Origin: Thermoleophilia bacterium
GTDB taxonomy: Bacteria > Actinomycetota > Thermoleophilia > Gaiellales > Gaiellaceae
Direction: 5' to 3'
Assembly: GCA_020845695.1 (NCBI GenBank)
Contig: JADLFG010000029.1
Location: forward strand, 1-64,000
DNA length: 64,000 nucleotides
Below are positions 49,288 to 59,294 of the stretch, piece after piece. The notes under the pieces were generated by a model. The model was not told where the DNA came from, did not search any database, and saw nothing but the letters and a program-made list of their open reading frames with translations. Numbering within the stretch: position 1 is the first letter of the stretch; every line of letters starts with the position of its first letter. The translations under genes and the position numbers were made by a program.

Positions 49288-49904
49288 CTGGGCGCGGCGA
49301 GCCCGGTGAGGTAGGCCAGTACTTCGTCGAGCGAGACCACGTCGGCGCACTTCGCGTCGATGTCGAGCAGGTTCGCCTCGTGGACCGCGACGTCGCGGTC
49401 GCCCACGGCCTCGCGGGGGACGATCGGGCGGTAGCCGTGCTGGAGCGCGTCGAGCGCCGTCGCACGGACGGCTCCCGAGGTCGAGGCGCCCGCGAGCACG
49501 ACCGTGTCGCAGCCGCTCGCGGTCAGGAACGAGGACAGCGCCGTCCCGGAGAAGGCGGACGGGAAGAGCCGCTCGAGCACGGGCTCGCCCGGAGCGGGCG
49601 CGACTCTCGGGTCGATCGCGACGAGGCGGCTTCCGGTTTCGAGCAGGCCGGCAACCGGGATCTTCTCGAGGAAGGCCGCCGCGAGCTGTCGCCCCGTCTC
49701 CGAGTAGGCGACCGTCGAGTAGACGATCGGGATGCCGGCCCGCCGCGCGGAGGCGAGCAGGCGGCGCGTCTCCTCGATCACGGTGTCGAGATCGCAGTGG
49801 AGCGGCGACTCCGGATCGGTGAAGCCGAGTGCGAGATCGAGCACGACGAGCGCTGAGCGGCGGCCGAAGCCGAGGCGTCCGCGGGCGGGCTCGGTGGCAG
49901 CCAT
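49284..49904 (-). CDS. Isochorismatase-fold protein lacking catalytic Cys and Lys
   Basis: A 206-residue cysteine-hydrolase fold of the N-carbamoylsarcosine-amidase type. The opening aspartate is kept (D23 in VVLDLALGFTDP). In the active family the triad lysine lies four residues before SAF and the nucleophile in TSGCVRAT. Here these read LERLFPSAFSGT, with Arg112 in place of Lys, and TSGAVRAT, with Ala145 in place of Cys. Everything else, including the cis-peptide region, is well conserved, so it is not a decaying gene. It overlaps the PPOX-like gene tail-to-tail by four bases. It may be a binding protein or use another mechanism. Confidence 0.82.
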   Translation of the reverse strand: MAATEPARGRLGFGRRSALVVLDLALGFTDPESPLHCDLDTVIEETRRLLASARRAGIPIVYSTVAYSETGRQLAAAFLEKIPVAGLLETGSRLVAIDPRVAPAPGEPVLERLFPSAFSGTALSSFLTASGCDTVVLAGASTSGAVRATALDALQHGYRPIVPREAVGDRDVAVHEANLLDIDAKCADVVSLDEVLAYLTGLAAPS

Positions 49905-49982
49905 CGTCGCCGTACGGTAGCGGCCACCGACCCGCGGCGGGTGGAGGCCGGAGCTGCGGGCCGACGCCGAGACGTCCGGGCC

Positions 49983-50012
49983 TTGACCTCGCCGGAGGTC
50001 ATCTGGTAACTA
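49983..50012 (+). promoter_or_regulatory. Promoter with inverted repeat over the -35 box
   Basis: TTGACC (49983-49988) and TAACTA (50007-50012) are 18 bases apart, and the ATG at 50022 follows so closely that the message should be leaderless. TGACCTC and GAGGTCA (49984-50001) form a perfect 7-4-7 inverted repeat across the -35, a likely repressor site unlike the island operator. Confidence 0.55.
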
Positions 50013-50021
50013 AGCACTCCG

Positions 50022-50498
50022 ATGCTCGCGCTGTCGTGGTACCAGTGGTTCGCCGGTCTGCATACGCTCGCGGCGGTCGTCTGGGTCGGCGGGGGCGCGA
50101 TGCTCGTCCTCTACCTGCTCGCCGCGGAGCGGGCGGGCGATCCGGCCGAGCTCACCCGGACGGTGGCGAAGGTCGGCGCGATCGGGAGCAAGGTGTTCGG
50201 GTCGACGTCGCTCGTCGCGCTCGCGTCCGGGATCGCGCTCGTCGCGAACAGCAGCGCGTGGTCGTTCGGCGACTTCGTCGTCGCGTGGGGGCTCGGGGCA
50301 TTCGCGCTCTCGACCGTGATCGGGGGCGGTATCCTCGGGCCCGAGTCGGGGCGCCTCGGGAAGCTGCTCGCGGAGCGCCCGCCCGACGATCCCGAGGTGC
50401 TGGCCCGGGTCAGGCGGATCATGGCGGCCTCGCGGCTCGACGTGGCGATCCTGGTCGGTACCGTCTTCGTGATGGCCGCCAAGCCGTTCTTCCCCTAG
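50022..50498 (+). CDS. Membrane protein of the DUF2269-like class, copy 2
   Basis: A 158-residue paralogue of the protein at 46549-47019. The shared pieces are WYQWFAGLHTLAAVVWVGGGAML, given here as GLHTLAAVVWVGGGAML, RLGKLLAERPPDDPEVL and the final VMAAKPFFP. Four hydrophobic helices. It starts a two-gene unit with an FMN-barrel protein, with its own leaderless promoter. Function unknown. Confidence 0.68.
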   Translation: MLALSWYQWFAGLHTLAAVVWVGGGAMLVLYLLAAERAGDPAELTRTVAKVGAIGSKVFGSTSLVALASGIALVANSSAWSFGDFVVAWGLGAFALSTVIGGGILGPESGRLGKLLAERPPDDPEVLARVRRIMAASRLDVAILVGTVFVMAAKPFFP

Positions 50499-50503
50499 GC
50501 GCC

Positions 50504-50974
50504 GTGCCGAAGCGGGCACTCGAGGCGGCGCCCGCCGAGCTCCTCCGGGTCCTCGACGGTCGCGGGCTCGGCGGCAAGGCCGGGCAGGCGTTCGAGCTGC
50601 TCACGCTCTCGGCGGACGGCCGGCCCAACACGGCGCTCCTGAGCGTGGGCGAGGTGCTGGCGGTGTCGGGAACGGAGCTTCGCCTCGCGCTCTGGCGCGG
50701 GACGCGAACCGCCGAGGCGCTGGCTCGGGACGGGCGCGCCACGCTGGCCTGTGTCGTGCCGCCGTCCATCTACGCCGTTCGCCTGACAGGCGCCACCCCG
50801 CTCGCCTGTCCTGACGAGTCGCTCGCGTTCTTCGCCTGCCGGATCGAGGCGGTCGAGGTCGACGCGGTCGACTACGCCGAGCTGACGAGCGGGATCCGCT
50901 TCACGCTCGCCGACGGGGCGGCCGTGGTCGAGCGCTGGCGGCGGACGATCGACGCGCTGCGCGCCGCGAGCTAG
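50504..50974 (+). CDS. FMN-binding split-barrel (PPOX-like) protein, copy 2
   Basis: A 156-residue paralogue of 48817-49287, alike along the whole length (PNTALLSVGEVLA, FRIEAVEV-type strand, YAELTSGIRFTL, WRRTIDALR). GTG at 50504 lies five bases after the previous stop, so it is translated with the membrane protein. The pairing of these two gene types twice suggests that the products work together. Confidence 0.75.
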   Translation: MPKRALEAAPAELLRVLDGRGLGGKAGQAFELLTLSADGRPNTALLSVGEVLAVSGTELRLALWRGTRTAEALARDGRATLACVVPPSIYAVRLTGATPLACPDESLAFFACRIEAVEVDAVDYAELTSGIRFTLADGAAVVERWRRTIDALRAAS

Positions 50975-51073
50975 CCGGCCGCCGGATCTCCCCGCGCCGG
51001 CCGCGGGGTCACGCCCCGCCTCGGCATTCGCTACCGTTGGTACGAGCCAGGGAGCGATGAGGAGGGAGGAACC

Positions 51074-51496
51074 GTGCCTTCGAAGCAACTGCCCATGCTC
51101 GTGGCGGCTGCCCTTGCCACGCTCGGCCTCGCGGCCGGCTGCGGCGGTGGCGACGGCGAGGAGGCCGCGCCGGCCACGACGACCGCGGCCGGCGAGGGCT
51201 CCGGCGGCGCTCCGGCGACCACCATCGAGCTCGTAGCCGACCCGGGCGGAGCGCTCGTGTTCGACGTCACCGAGCTCGAGGCGCCCGCCGGGGAGGTGGC
51301 GATCGTCCTCGCGAACGACTCCCCGCTTCCCCACGACGTCTCGATCGAAGGCGACGGCATCGATCTCAGGGGCGAGACGTTCACCGGCGGTACGCGGACG
51401 ACGGTCGCGACGCTCGAGCCCGGAACGTACACGTTCTACTGCAGCGTTCCGGGCCACCGGGCTGGCGGCATGGAGGGGACGCTGACCGTGAAGTAG
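51074..51496 (+). CDS. Cupredoxin (blue copper) lipoprotein
   Basis: A 140-residue exported protein. The signal ends LGLAAGCGG; a short Ala/Thr/Glu linker follows; then a plastocyanin-like fold. Type 1 copper ligands are His in LPHDVSI and Cys, His and Met in FYCSVPGHRAGGM. It should carry electrons outside the membrane. GTG at 51074 has GGAGGGAGGAACC ahead. It stands alone. Confidence 0.9.
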   Translation: MPSKQLPMLVAAALATLGLAAGCGGGDGEEAAPATTTAAGEGSGGAPATTIELVADPGGALVFDVTELEAPAGEVAIVLANDSPLPHDVSIEGDGIDLRGETFTGGTRTTVATLEPGTYTFYCSVPGHRAGGMEGTLTVK

Positions 51497-51640
51497 CCGG
51501 CCCGGCCCGACCCGCCGCCCGGTGGGCCGGTCTGGCGCGTTCTTGCGCGCGGCCTCGCCCGGGCCTCGACCCTGCACGATGGCCGTGCGGCGTGCAGGCC
51601 GGCCGCCGGCGCAAGGGCAGCTACCACGACGTCGCCGGCG

Positions 51641-52726
51641 TCATCCCCCAGGCGCGGAGTCGACGCGAAGCAGGCGCCCGAGCACGAGCTCGAGCTGGCG
51701 CGCGCCGAGCGCGAGGCTGGCGGGCTCGATCCACTCCTCGAGCGAGTGCATGCCGCCGCCGTTCGAGACGCCGAGCGCCAGGGCGGGGATGCCGAGCCCG
51801 GCGGCGGCGTTCGCGTCGGTCGAGCCCGCGGTCAGCGTCTCCGGGAGACCGAGCTCGCGCCGCACCGCGAGCGCGGCCTCGAGCAAAGGCGAGCTCCGGT
51901 CGAGGCGCCCGCCCGGCCGGCGCCCGACGGTCTCGACGCCCAGCGCGTGCGGCGGCTCCACGGGCAGCGCGGCGAGCGCCGCCGCGAACGCGTCCAGGTC
52001 GCGCTCCTCGAGCGAGCGGCGCTCGGCGACGAGCTCGGCCGCGTCCGCGATCGAGTTGACGGAGCGGCCGCCGGAGATCGTGCCGACGTTCACCGGCCCC
52101 TCCGCCGTTCCCAGCCTGGCGATCGCGGCGGCCAGCTCGATCAGTGCGTGGATCGCGCTCGGGCGGCCCCGGTCGGTCCAGGAGTGGCCGCCCGGGCCCC
52201 GCACGGCGACGCGGGCGCGCACGCTCCCGACCGCGTCGGCGAGCACGCCTCCCAGCAGGTGACCCTCGAGCGCGATCACGGCCTCGGGCTCGAGCCGCTC
52301 GCAGGCGTGGCGCGCGCCGCGGAGGTTGCCGAGCCCCTCCTCGCCGACCGTGAACGCCACGGCGCCGGGCGCGAGCGGGTCACCGCCGGCGAGCAGACGC
52401 TCGACCACGTGGACGGCCACCGCGACCGCGGCCGCGTTGTCACCGATCCCGGGCCCGACCAGCCGGCCGCGCTCGCGGCGCACCGCCAGCTCGGTTCCGG
52501 GGCCGAAGACGGTGTCGACGTGCACGGCCAGGAGCAGCCGGGGTCGCCCCTCGCCCCACGACCAGATCAGATTCCCGACCGCGTCGCGCGCGAGCCGGCC
52601 CGCCGTTCCGGCGAGCCGCCGCTCGAGCCACTCGACGCGCGCCTCCTCGGCGAACGTCGGTGCCGGCACAAGCGCGAGCGCGATGACGTCCTCGACCAGC
52701 GCCGCGGGGGGCGCCGCGCGCCGCAC
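51641..52726 (-). CDS. M20 family zinc peptidase/deacylase (ArgE/DapE type)
   Basis: A 361-residue metallopeptidase: LLLAVHVDTVFGPG carries the first metal His and the catalytic Asp, GPGIGDNAAAVAVAV the bridging Asp, TVGEEGLGN the general-base Glu-Glu pair, and GVSNGGGMHSLEEW the last His. The middle segment has the GPGGHSW dimerisation-domain histidine. Members remove acyl groups or split dipeptides. GTG at 52726 lies five bases after the E1 beta stop, so it closes the E1 operon. Its substrate is unknown. Confidence 0.88.
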   Translation of the reverse strand: MRRAAPPAALVEDVIALALVPAPTFAEEARVEWLERRLAGTAGRLARDAVGNLIWSWGEGRPRLLLAVHVDTVFGPGTELAVRRERGRLVGPGIGDNAAAVAVAVHVVERLLAGGDPLAPGAVAFTVGEEGLGNLRGARHACERLEPEAVIALEGHLLGGVLADAVGSVRARVAVRGPGGHSWTDRGRPSAIHALIELAAAIARLGTAEGPVNVGTISGGRSVNSIADAAELVAERRSLEERDLDAFAAALAALPVEPPHALGVETVGRRPGGRLDRSSPLLEAALAVRRELGLPETLTAGSTDANAAAGLGIPALALGVSNGGGMHSLEEWIEPASLALGARQLELVLGRLLRVDSAPGG

Positions 52727-52730
52727 GCCC

Positions 52731-53699
52731 TCAGGCGCGCGCGAGCGCCGCGGCCGCGTCGGCGACCCGCTGCGCGTCCGGCCGTGCCCAGTCCTCGAGC
52801 GGGGCCGAGAACGGGATCGGCAGATCCGGCATCGAGACCCGGCGGGCGTGGATCGGCCCGACCTCCTCGACCGCGAGCGCGACGACGTCCGAGGCGTAGC
52901 CGCCGGCTGGCGGCCCCTCCTCGACGACGAGCAGCCGCCGCGTCCTCTCGACCGACTCGCCGATCGTGTCAGCGTCGAGCGGGCGCAGGCTGCGCAGGTC
53001 GATCACCTCGGCCTCGACCCCCTGCGCGGCCAGGCGCTCCGCCGCCTCGAGCGCGACGTCGACCATCGCCAGCGCGGCGACGATCGTGACGTGGGCGCCC
53101 TCGCGGCGGACGGCGGCGCTGCCGAGCGGGACGAGCGCCGCGTCGCCGTCGGCGACCGCGCCCTTCTTCCCATACAACAGCTTGTGCTCGAACACGATCA
53201 CGGGGTTATCGTCGCGGATCGCCGACTTCAGTAGGCCTTTCGCGTCCGCGGGCGTCGAGGCTGCGACGAGGCTCAGCCCGGGCTCGCCGAGAAACCAGCC
53301 GGTCGGCGTCTGCGAGTGGCAGGCCCCGAAGCGGGCACCCGCGCCGACCGCGCTGCGGACGACGAGCGGCACAGGGGCCTGCTCGTTCGACAGGTACCAG
53401 TACTTCGACGACTGGTTCACGAGCGTGTCGATCACGATCCCGAGGAAGTCGCCGAACATGATCTCGATCACGGGGCGCCTGCCCCTGACGGCGGCTCCGA
53501 ATGCCGCCCCGGCGAACGCCATCTCGGAGATCGGGGTGTCCATGATCCGGTCGGGGCCGAACCGCTCGAGGATGCCGGGGGTGCAGTTGAAGACGCCGCC
53601 GGGCTCGACGTCCTCGCCCATCACGAACACCCGCTCGTCGCGCTCGAGCTCCTCGACGAGCGCGTCGCGGATCGCCTCGCGAAACGTCACCTCGCGCAT
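52731..53699 (-). CDS. Thiamine-dependent alpha-ketoacid dehydrogenase E1 beta (pair 3)
   Basis: A 322-residue E1 beta subunit: MREVTFREAIRDALVEELERDERVFVMGEDV at the start, given here as VTFREAIRDALVEE and VFVMGEDV, then MDTPISEMAFAGAAFGAAV, the IEIMFGDFL block, and AEVIDLRSLRPLD. It is the most classical of the three E1 beta genes in the window. It begins one base after the E1 alpha stop. Confidence 0.9.
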   Translation of the reverse strand: MREVTFREAIRDALVEELERDERVFVMGEDVEPGGVFNCTPGILERFGPDRIMDTPISEMAFAGAAFGAAVRGRRPVIEIMFGDFLGIVIDTLVNQSSKYWYLSNEQAPVPLVVRSAVGAGARFGACHSQTPTGWFLGEPGLSLVAASTPADAKGLLKSAIRDDNPVIVFEHKLLYGKKGAVADGDAALVPLGSAAVRREGAHVTIVAALAMVDVALEAAERLAAQGVEAEVIDLRSLRPLDADTIGESVERTRRLLVVEEGPPAGGYASDVVALAVEEVGPIHARRVSMPDLPIPFSAPLEDWARPDAQRVADAAAALARA

Positions 53700-53700
53700 C

Positions 53701-54669
53701 TCAGAACTCCTTGGTCGCGCGCGCTGCGCGGTCGGGGGCGGGCAGGGGAGCGGAGCGGGCCTCGGCGAGCGCGCGCTCGAGCTCGCCCTCGAGCCGCTGC
53801 TGGATCTCTCCGGCGCGCCCGGCCTCGAGCAGCTCCGCCAGCCGCGGGATCGGGTCGCGCCGCAGCCACTCCTCGACCTCGTCCTTCGGGCGGTACGTCC
53901 CGGGATCGACGCGCGAGTGGCCCTTGTGGCGGTAGGTCTTCGCCTCGACGAGCGTGGGCCCGCCACCAGCGCGCGCCCGCCCGGTCGCCTCGAGCGCGAC
54001 CTCGCGCACGGCCAGCACGTCGTTGCCGTCGACCTCGACCCCGGGGACCCCGTAGGCGGCCGCGCGTCCGACCACGCTGGCGCCGGCGGTCGTGTGGGCG
54101 AGCGGCGACCACTCGCCGTAGAGGTTGTTCTCGCAGACGTAGACGGCGGGCAGGCTCTTGACGGCTGCGAAGTTGAGGCACTCGTGGAAGTAGGCCTGGT
54201 TCGTCGCTCCGTCGCCGAAGAACGCGACCGACACCGAGCCGTCACGCGCGAGCTTCCCGGCCAGCGCCGTCCCGGTGGCCGACGCGATCGAGCCGCCGAC
54301 GATGCCGAAGCAGCCGATCAGCCCGTGGGCAAGCGAGATCACGTTCATCGAGCCGCCGCGGCCGCCGTTCGTGCCGGTCGCCCGGCCGAGGAACTCGGCG
54401 ATCAGGGCGGCGGGCTCGACCCCGAGCGCGAGCGCGGCACCGTGGCCGCGGTAGGTTGCGGAGACGCTGTCCCCCGGGCGCAGGACGTCGCAGACGCCGA
54501 CCGACACGGCCTCCTGGCCCTGGTACAGGTGCGTCGTCCCCTCGATCTCGTTGTTCAGGAAGAGCCGGTGGACGGCGTCCTCCACCAGGCGGATGCGCAC
54601 CATCCGCTCGTACAGGCTCTCGAGCTGGTCGGCGGCGAGAGTGGCTGCGCCGGTCGTCTGCGTGGTCAT
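53701..54669 (-). CDS. Thiamine-dependent alpha-ketoacid dehydrogenase E1 alpha (pair 3)
   Basis: A 322-residue E1 alpha subunit, with the thiamine motif from FFGDGATNQAYFHECLN to CENNLYGEWS, GRGGSMNV and the phosphorylation-loop-like KTYRHKGHSRVDPGTYR. It is closest in feel to acetoin/pyruvate dehydrogenase E1. ATG at 54669 gives the family length; an ATG at 54714 would add 15 residues. The operon is E1 alpha, E1 beta, M20 peptidase; no E2 or E3 follows. Confidence 0.9.
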   Translation of the reverse strand: MTTQTTGAATLAADQLESLYERMVRIRLVEDAVHRLFLNNEIEGTTHLYQGQEAVSVGVCDVLRPGDSVSATYRGHGAALALGVEPAALIAEFLGRATGTNGGRGGSMNVISLAHGLIGCFGIVGGSIASATGTALAGKLARDGSVSVAFFGDGATNQAYFHECLNFAAVKSLPAVYVCENNLYGEWSPLAHTTAGASVVGRAAAYGVPGVEVDGNDVLAVREVALEATGRARAGGGPTLVEAKTYRHKGHSRVDPGTYRPKDEVEEWLRRDPIPRLAELLEAGRAGEIQQRLEGELERALAEARSAPLPAPDRAARATKEF

Positions 54670-54788
54670 GCGGGCTCCGTCTGGGATCGTTCTCAGGTGG
54701 TCTCGGCAACACATGCTAGAACGTTGCCGGCACGGACGGCGGACGGTGGAGGTCCTGCGGCCCCTCGACCCGGACAGGGGGGAGCGCC

Positions 54789-55832
54789 ATGAGCGAGCCG
54801 GAGCTGCGCGTCGACCTGGTGTTCGAGGGCGGCGGCGTCAAGGGGATCGGCCTCGTCGGCGCCCTCTCGGTGCTCGAGGAGCGCGGCTTCCGCCTCCAGA
54901 ACCTGGCCGGCACCTCCGCCGGCGCGATCGCGGCCGTGCTGCACGCGGCCGGGTACGGCGCCCGGGAGCTGCGCGACGAGCTGCTAGCGCTCGACTACCG
55001 CGAGTTTCGCGACCGGGCCTGGGAGGACGAGCTCCCGCTCGTCGGCCCTCCTCTCTCGATTCTGAAGGACCGGGGGCTCTACGAGGGGCGGGCGCTCGAG
55101 GCGTGGCTGCGCGAGCGGCTCGCCGCGCGGGGGGTGCGGACGTTCCGGGAGCTCGTCCACCCGCTCTACGGCGGCGACGAGCGCTACCGCTGGCGGGCCC
55201 AGGTGGTCGCCTCGGACGTGACCGCGCGGCGTCTGCTCGTGCTGCCCCGGGACGCGCGGGCGTTCGGGATCGAGCCCGACGACCTCGACGTCGCGCTCGC
55301 CGTGCGGATGAGCGCCAGCATCCCGGTCTACTACGAGCCGGTGCGACTGACGGATCGCCGTACGGGCCGCGAGCACCTCGTCGTCGACGGAGGCCTGCTC
55401 TCGAGCTTCCCGGTCTGGATCTTCGACGTCGACGGCGAGCCCGACTGGCCGACGTTCGGGCTGAAACTCGTCGAGCCCGAGCCGCGCCGCTCGCTCGGGC
55501 AACACGGCGGCGCCGCCGACGACGGCGGGGTGGTCGGGTTCGCCAAGGGGCTCGTGGCGACGATGCTCGAGGCGCACGACCGCCTCTATCTCGAGCAGGC
55601 CGACTTCGCGCGCACGATCCCGATCCCGACGCTCGGCATCGGGACGATGGAGCTCGGCCTCCCGGCCGAGCGCATGGCCGCGCTCCACGAGGCCGGGCGG
55701 TGCGCGGCCGAGGAGTTCCTCGAGCGCTGGGACTTCGGGCTCTACGTCGAGACCTACCGCCGGGGCGCTCGCCGCTCCCGCCGCGCGGCGCTCCGGGCGC
55801 AGCTCGACAGCGCACGTCGGGGCCGGATGTAG
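54789..55832 (+). CDS. Patatin-like phospholipase
   Basis: A 347-residue serine acyl-hydrolase. The oxyanion loop is FEGGGVKGIG, the nucleophile Ser43 is in AGTSAGAIAA, and the Asp of the dyad is in VVDGGLLSSFP. Bacterial patatins release fatty acids from lipids. ATG at 54789 follows GGGGGGAGCGCC. The stop codon is provided by the first palindromic repeat of the following cluster, so the last residues (GRM) may be encoded by repeat-derived sequence. Confidence 0.9.
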   Translation: MSEPELRVDLVFEGGGVKGIGLVGALSVLEERGFRLQNLAGTSAGAIAAVLHAAGYGARELRDELLALDYREFRDRAWEDELPLVGPPLSILKDRGLYEGRALEAWLRERLAARGVRTFRELVHPLYGGDERYRWRAQVVASDVTARRLLVLPRDARAFGIEPDDLDVALAVRMSASIPVYYEPVRLTDRRTGREHLVVDGGLLSSFPVWIFDVDGEPDWPTFGLKLVEPEPRRSLGQHGGAADDGGVVGFAKGLVATMLEAHDRLYLEQADFARTIPIPTLGIGTMELGLPAERMAALHEAGRCAAEEFLERWDFGLYVETYRRGARRSRRAALRAQLDSARRGRM

Positions 55833-55982
55833 GGGCGGGACTTGTGCCACCCGGGTGTGGGGGCCCGCCGGGGTGTAGGGCGGGACTTGCCTCGCCCGGA
55901 TGTAGGGGCGGGACTTGTCCCGCCCGAGTCGATGCGTGCACCGCGGAACGGAACGAGACCGCGGGCCGGACGCGTCCGGCCC
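55825..55982. repeat. Cluster of palindromic repeats after the patatin gene
   Basis: Three copies of the GTAGGGGCGGGACTTG unit lie at about 55828-55851, 55873-55899 and 55900-55926; the last contains the perfect palindrome GGGCGGGACTTGTCCCGCCC (55906-55925). After a 37-bp spacer comes GGGCCGGACGCGTCCGGCCC (55963-55982). The last copy, spacer and second palindrome match the element at 7809-7884. Confidence 0.8.
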
Positions 55983-56292
55983 CTCGACCGATCCCGGCCG
56001 CCGAGGTCCGGTCGAACGCAATGAGGGGCCGAGCTAGGGTCTCGTCTCGATGCGGCCGGGGCCGCCCGCAAACACGCCGGGCACGCTGGGCAGAAGCGGC
56101 GCCGAGCGCGACTGGCGGCCCGCCGGCTGCTCGCGCCCGGGCGCCTCCGCGGGCCACGGCGAGGCCGTAACCCGCCGAGGCGGGCCGGAGCGACGAACGC
56201 GTGTCAGCGCGCGGAGACGGTTTCGCATGTCGACTCCGTGATCGGCAGCGCGCCGGCGCGGCTTGAGCCGGACGGGTTACCCCGGCCGGGGC
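55983..56292. other. Intergenic stretch, no convincing gene
   Basis: Between the repeat cluster and the cupin gene lie about 310 bases. A TAGGGT box at 56036 is followed by an ATG-started frame (56050-56241, 63 codons), placed as in the leaderless genes of this genome, but the product is a Pro/Arg/Gly-rich string with no domain. I do not call it a gene. Confidence 0.4.
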
Positions 56293-56649
56293 TCAGCTTC
56301 CGGGCTTGTACGCGGCGCCGGGAGTCCCGCCCAGGCAGAGCAGCTCGACCGGCTGGTCGCGCGTGACGATCTTGCGCTTCTGCGCCGGCCCGACCCGGGC
56401 GAGCACGCCCGGCTCGAGCACGTGCTCCTCGCCGTCCGCGATCAGGACGGCCGACCCGGAGAGCGGCACGAAGACCTCCTCCTGGCCGTCCCCCGCGTGG
56501 TCGTGCTCCGGATAGCCGTCGTAGCCGGCCGGGAACCGCTCCACGTTCATTCCCCAGGCGCTGACGCCGAGGCCCTTGCCGGCGAGCAGGAAGCTCCCGC
56601 CGTAGGGGTCCTCGAGCTCGTCGAAGCGCTTGATCGTCACGTCCGCCAT
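56293..56649 (-). CDS. Cupin domain protein
   Basis: A 118-residue single-domain cupin. The first metal motif is [20 protein letters not shown] and the second is [16 protein letters not shown], where the usual His of motif 2 is missing. The ATG at 56649 follows CAAGGAGGCGGAG. Such small cupins bind metals or sugars, or have no enzymatic role. It is divergent from the next gene. Confidence 0.82.
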   Translation of the reverse strand: MADVTIKRFDELEDPYGGSFLLAGKGLGVSAWGMNVERFPAGYDGYPEHDHAGDGQEEVFVPLSGSAVLIADGEEHVLEPGVLARVGPAQKRKIVTRDQPVELLCLGGTPGAAYKPGS

Positions 56650-56736
56650 CTCCGCCTCCTTGTCGTTGACAGCACCTCCCCAATGGTTCCACACGGCGCC
56701 CGCCGGCCGGCGACCGGCGGCTGCGATACTGATCCG

Positions 56737-58752
<2,016 letters not shown>

Positions 58753-58754
58753 GC

Positions 58755-59294
58755 ATGGACCGGCGCACCCGGCAGGAGCTCCTCGGCCAGTGGGGGCCGC
58801 GGCAGCCAACCGAGCGCGAGCTCGCCCAGGGACGCAAGGTGTCCGCCGACCTCGAGGGGAGCCCGGTCAAGGGCATGCCGCTGCGCCCGCGCCGCAGCCC
58901 CTTCCGGCCCGCCGTCGACTCGTACCTGACCTCGCTCGGCGGGCCGTTGCCCTACATGATGCGCCTGCGCGAGCTCGAGCAGCGCGCGCGGGCGGCGGAG
59001 CTCGAGCTCGAGCGACGCTGGCGGCAGCTCGCCGCCGAGTGCGCGGGCGACGGCGTCGCGTTCGAGAGCCGCTGGCGAGAGGAGGCCGAGCGCTACGACT
59101 TCGCCGCCGTGAACGAGCTGATCGAGCGCCACAACCGCTGGTATCCGGTCGAGGCGCGGTTGCCGATGGACGTCAGACGGCGGGACTACGTGCTCGTCAA
59201 CGGCTCGCACTACTCCCGCCGGCGGCTCGACGCCGCCTGGGCGCTCGAGCGTTTCCCGCCCGAGCTCCGCGCGGTCACGACTCCCGGCGCCTGA
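58755..59294 (+). CDS. Hypothetical protein, DUF1992/DnaJ-related in appearance
   Basis: A 179-residue, strongly charged helical protein. It has a Pro/Arg-rich part (SPVKGMPLRPRRSPFRPAVDSYL), a long helix rich in Glu/Arg (LRELEQRARAAELELERRW) and a conserved-looking tail with FAAVNELIERHNRWYPVEARLP. The last element recalls the DUF1992 (DNAJC28-like) family, but I am not sure. Its start is two bases after the YyaL-type stop. It overlaps the agmatinase gene tail-to-tail by 20 bases. Confidence 0.6.
   Translation: MDRRTRQELLGQWGPRQPTERELAQGRKVSADLEGSPVKGMPLRPRRSPFRPAVDSYLTSLGGPLPYMMRLRELEQRARAAELELERRWRQLAAECAGDGVAFESRWREEAERYDFAAVNELIERHNRWYPVEARLPMDVRRRDYVLVNGSHYSRRRLDAAWALERFPPELRAVTTPGA

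Noticed and set aside
56050..56241. 63-codon gene after the repeat cluster
   Set aside because: Start position looks leaderless, but the product is a compositionally biased Pro/Arg/Gly string with no recognisable fold; could be chance in GC-rich DNA.
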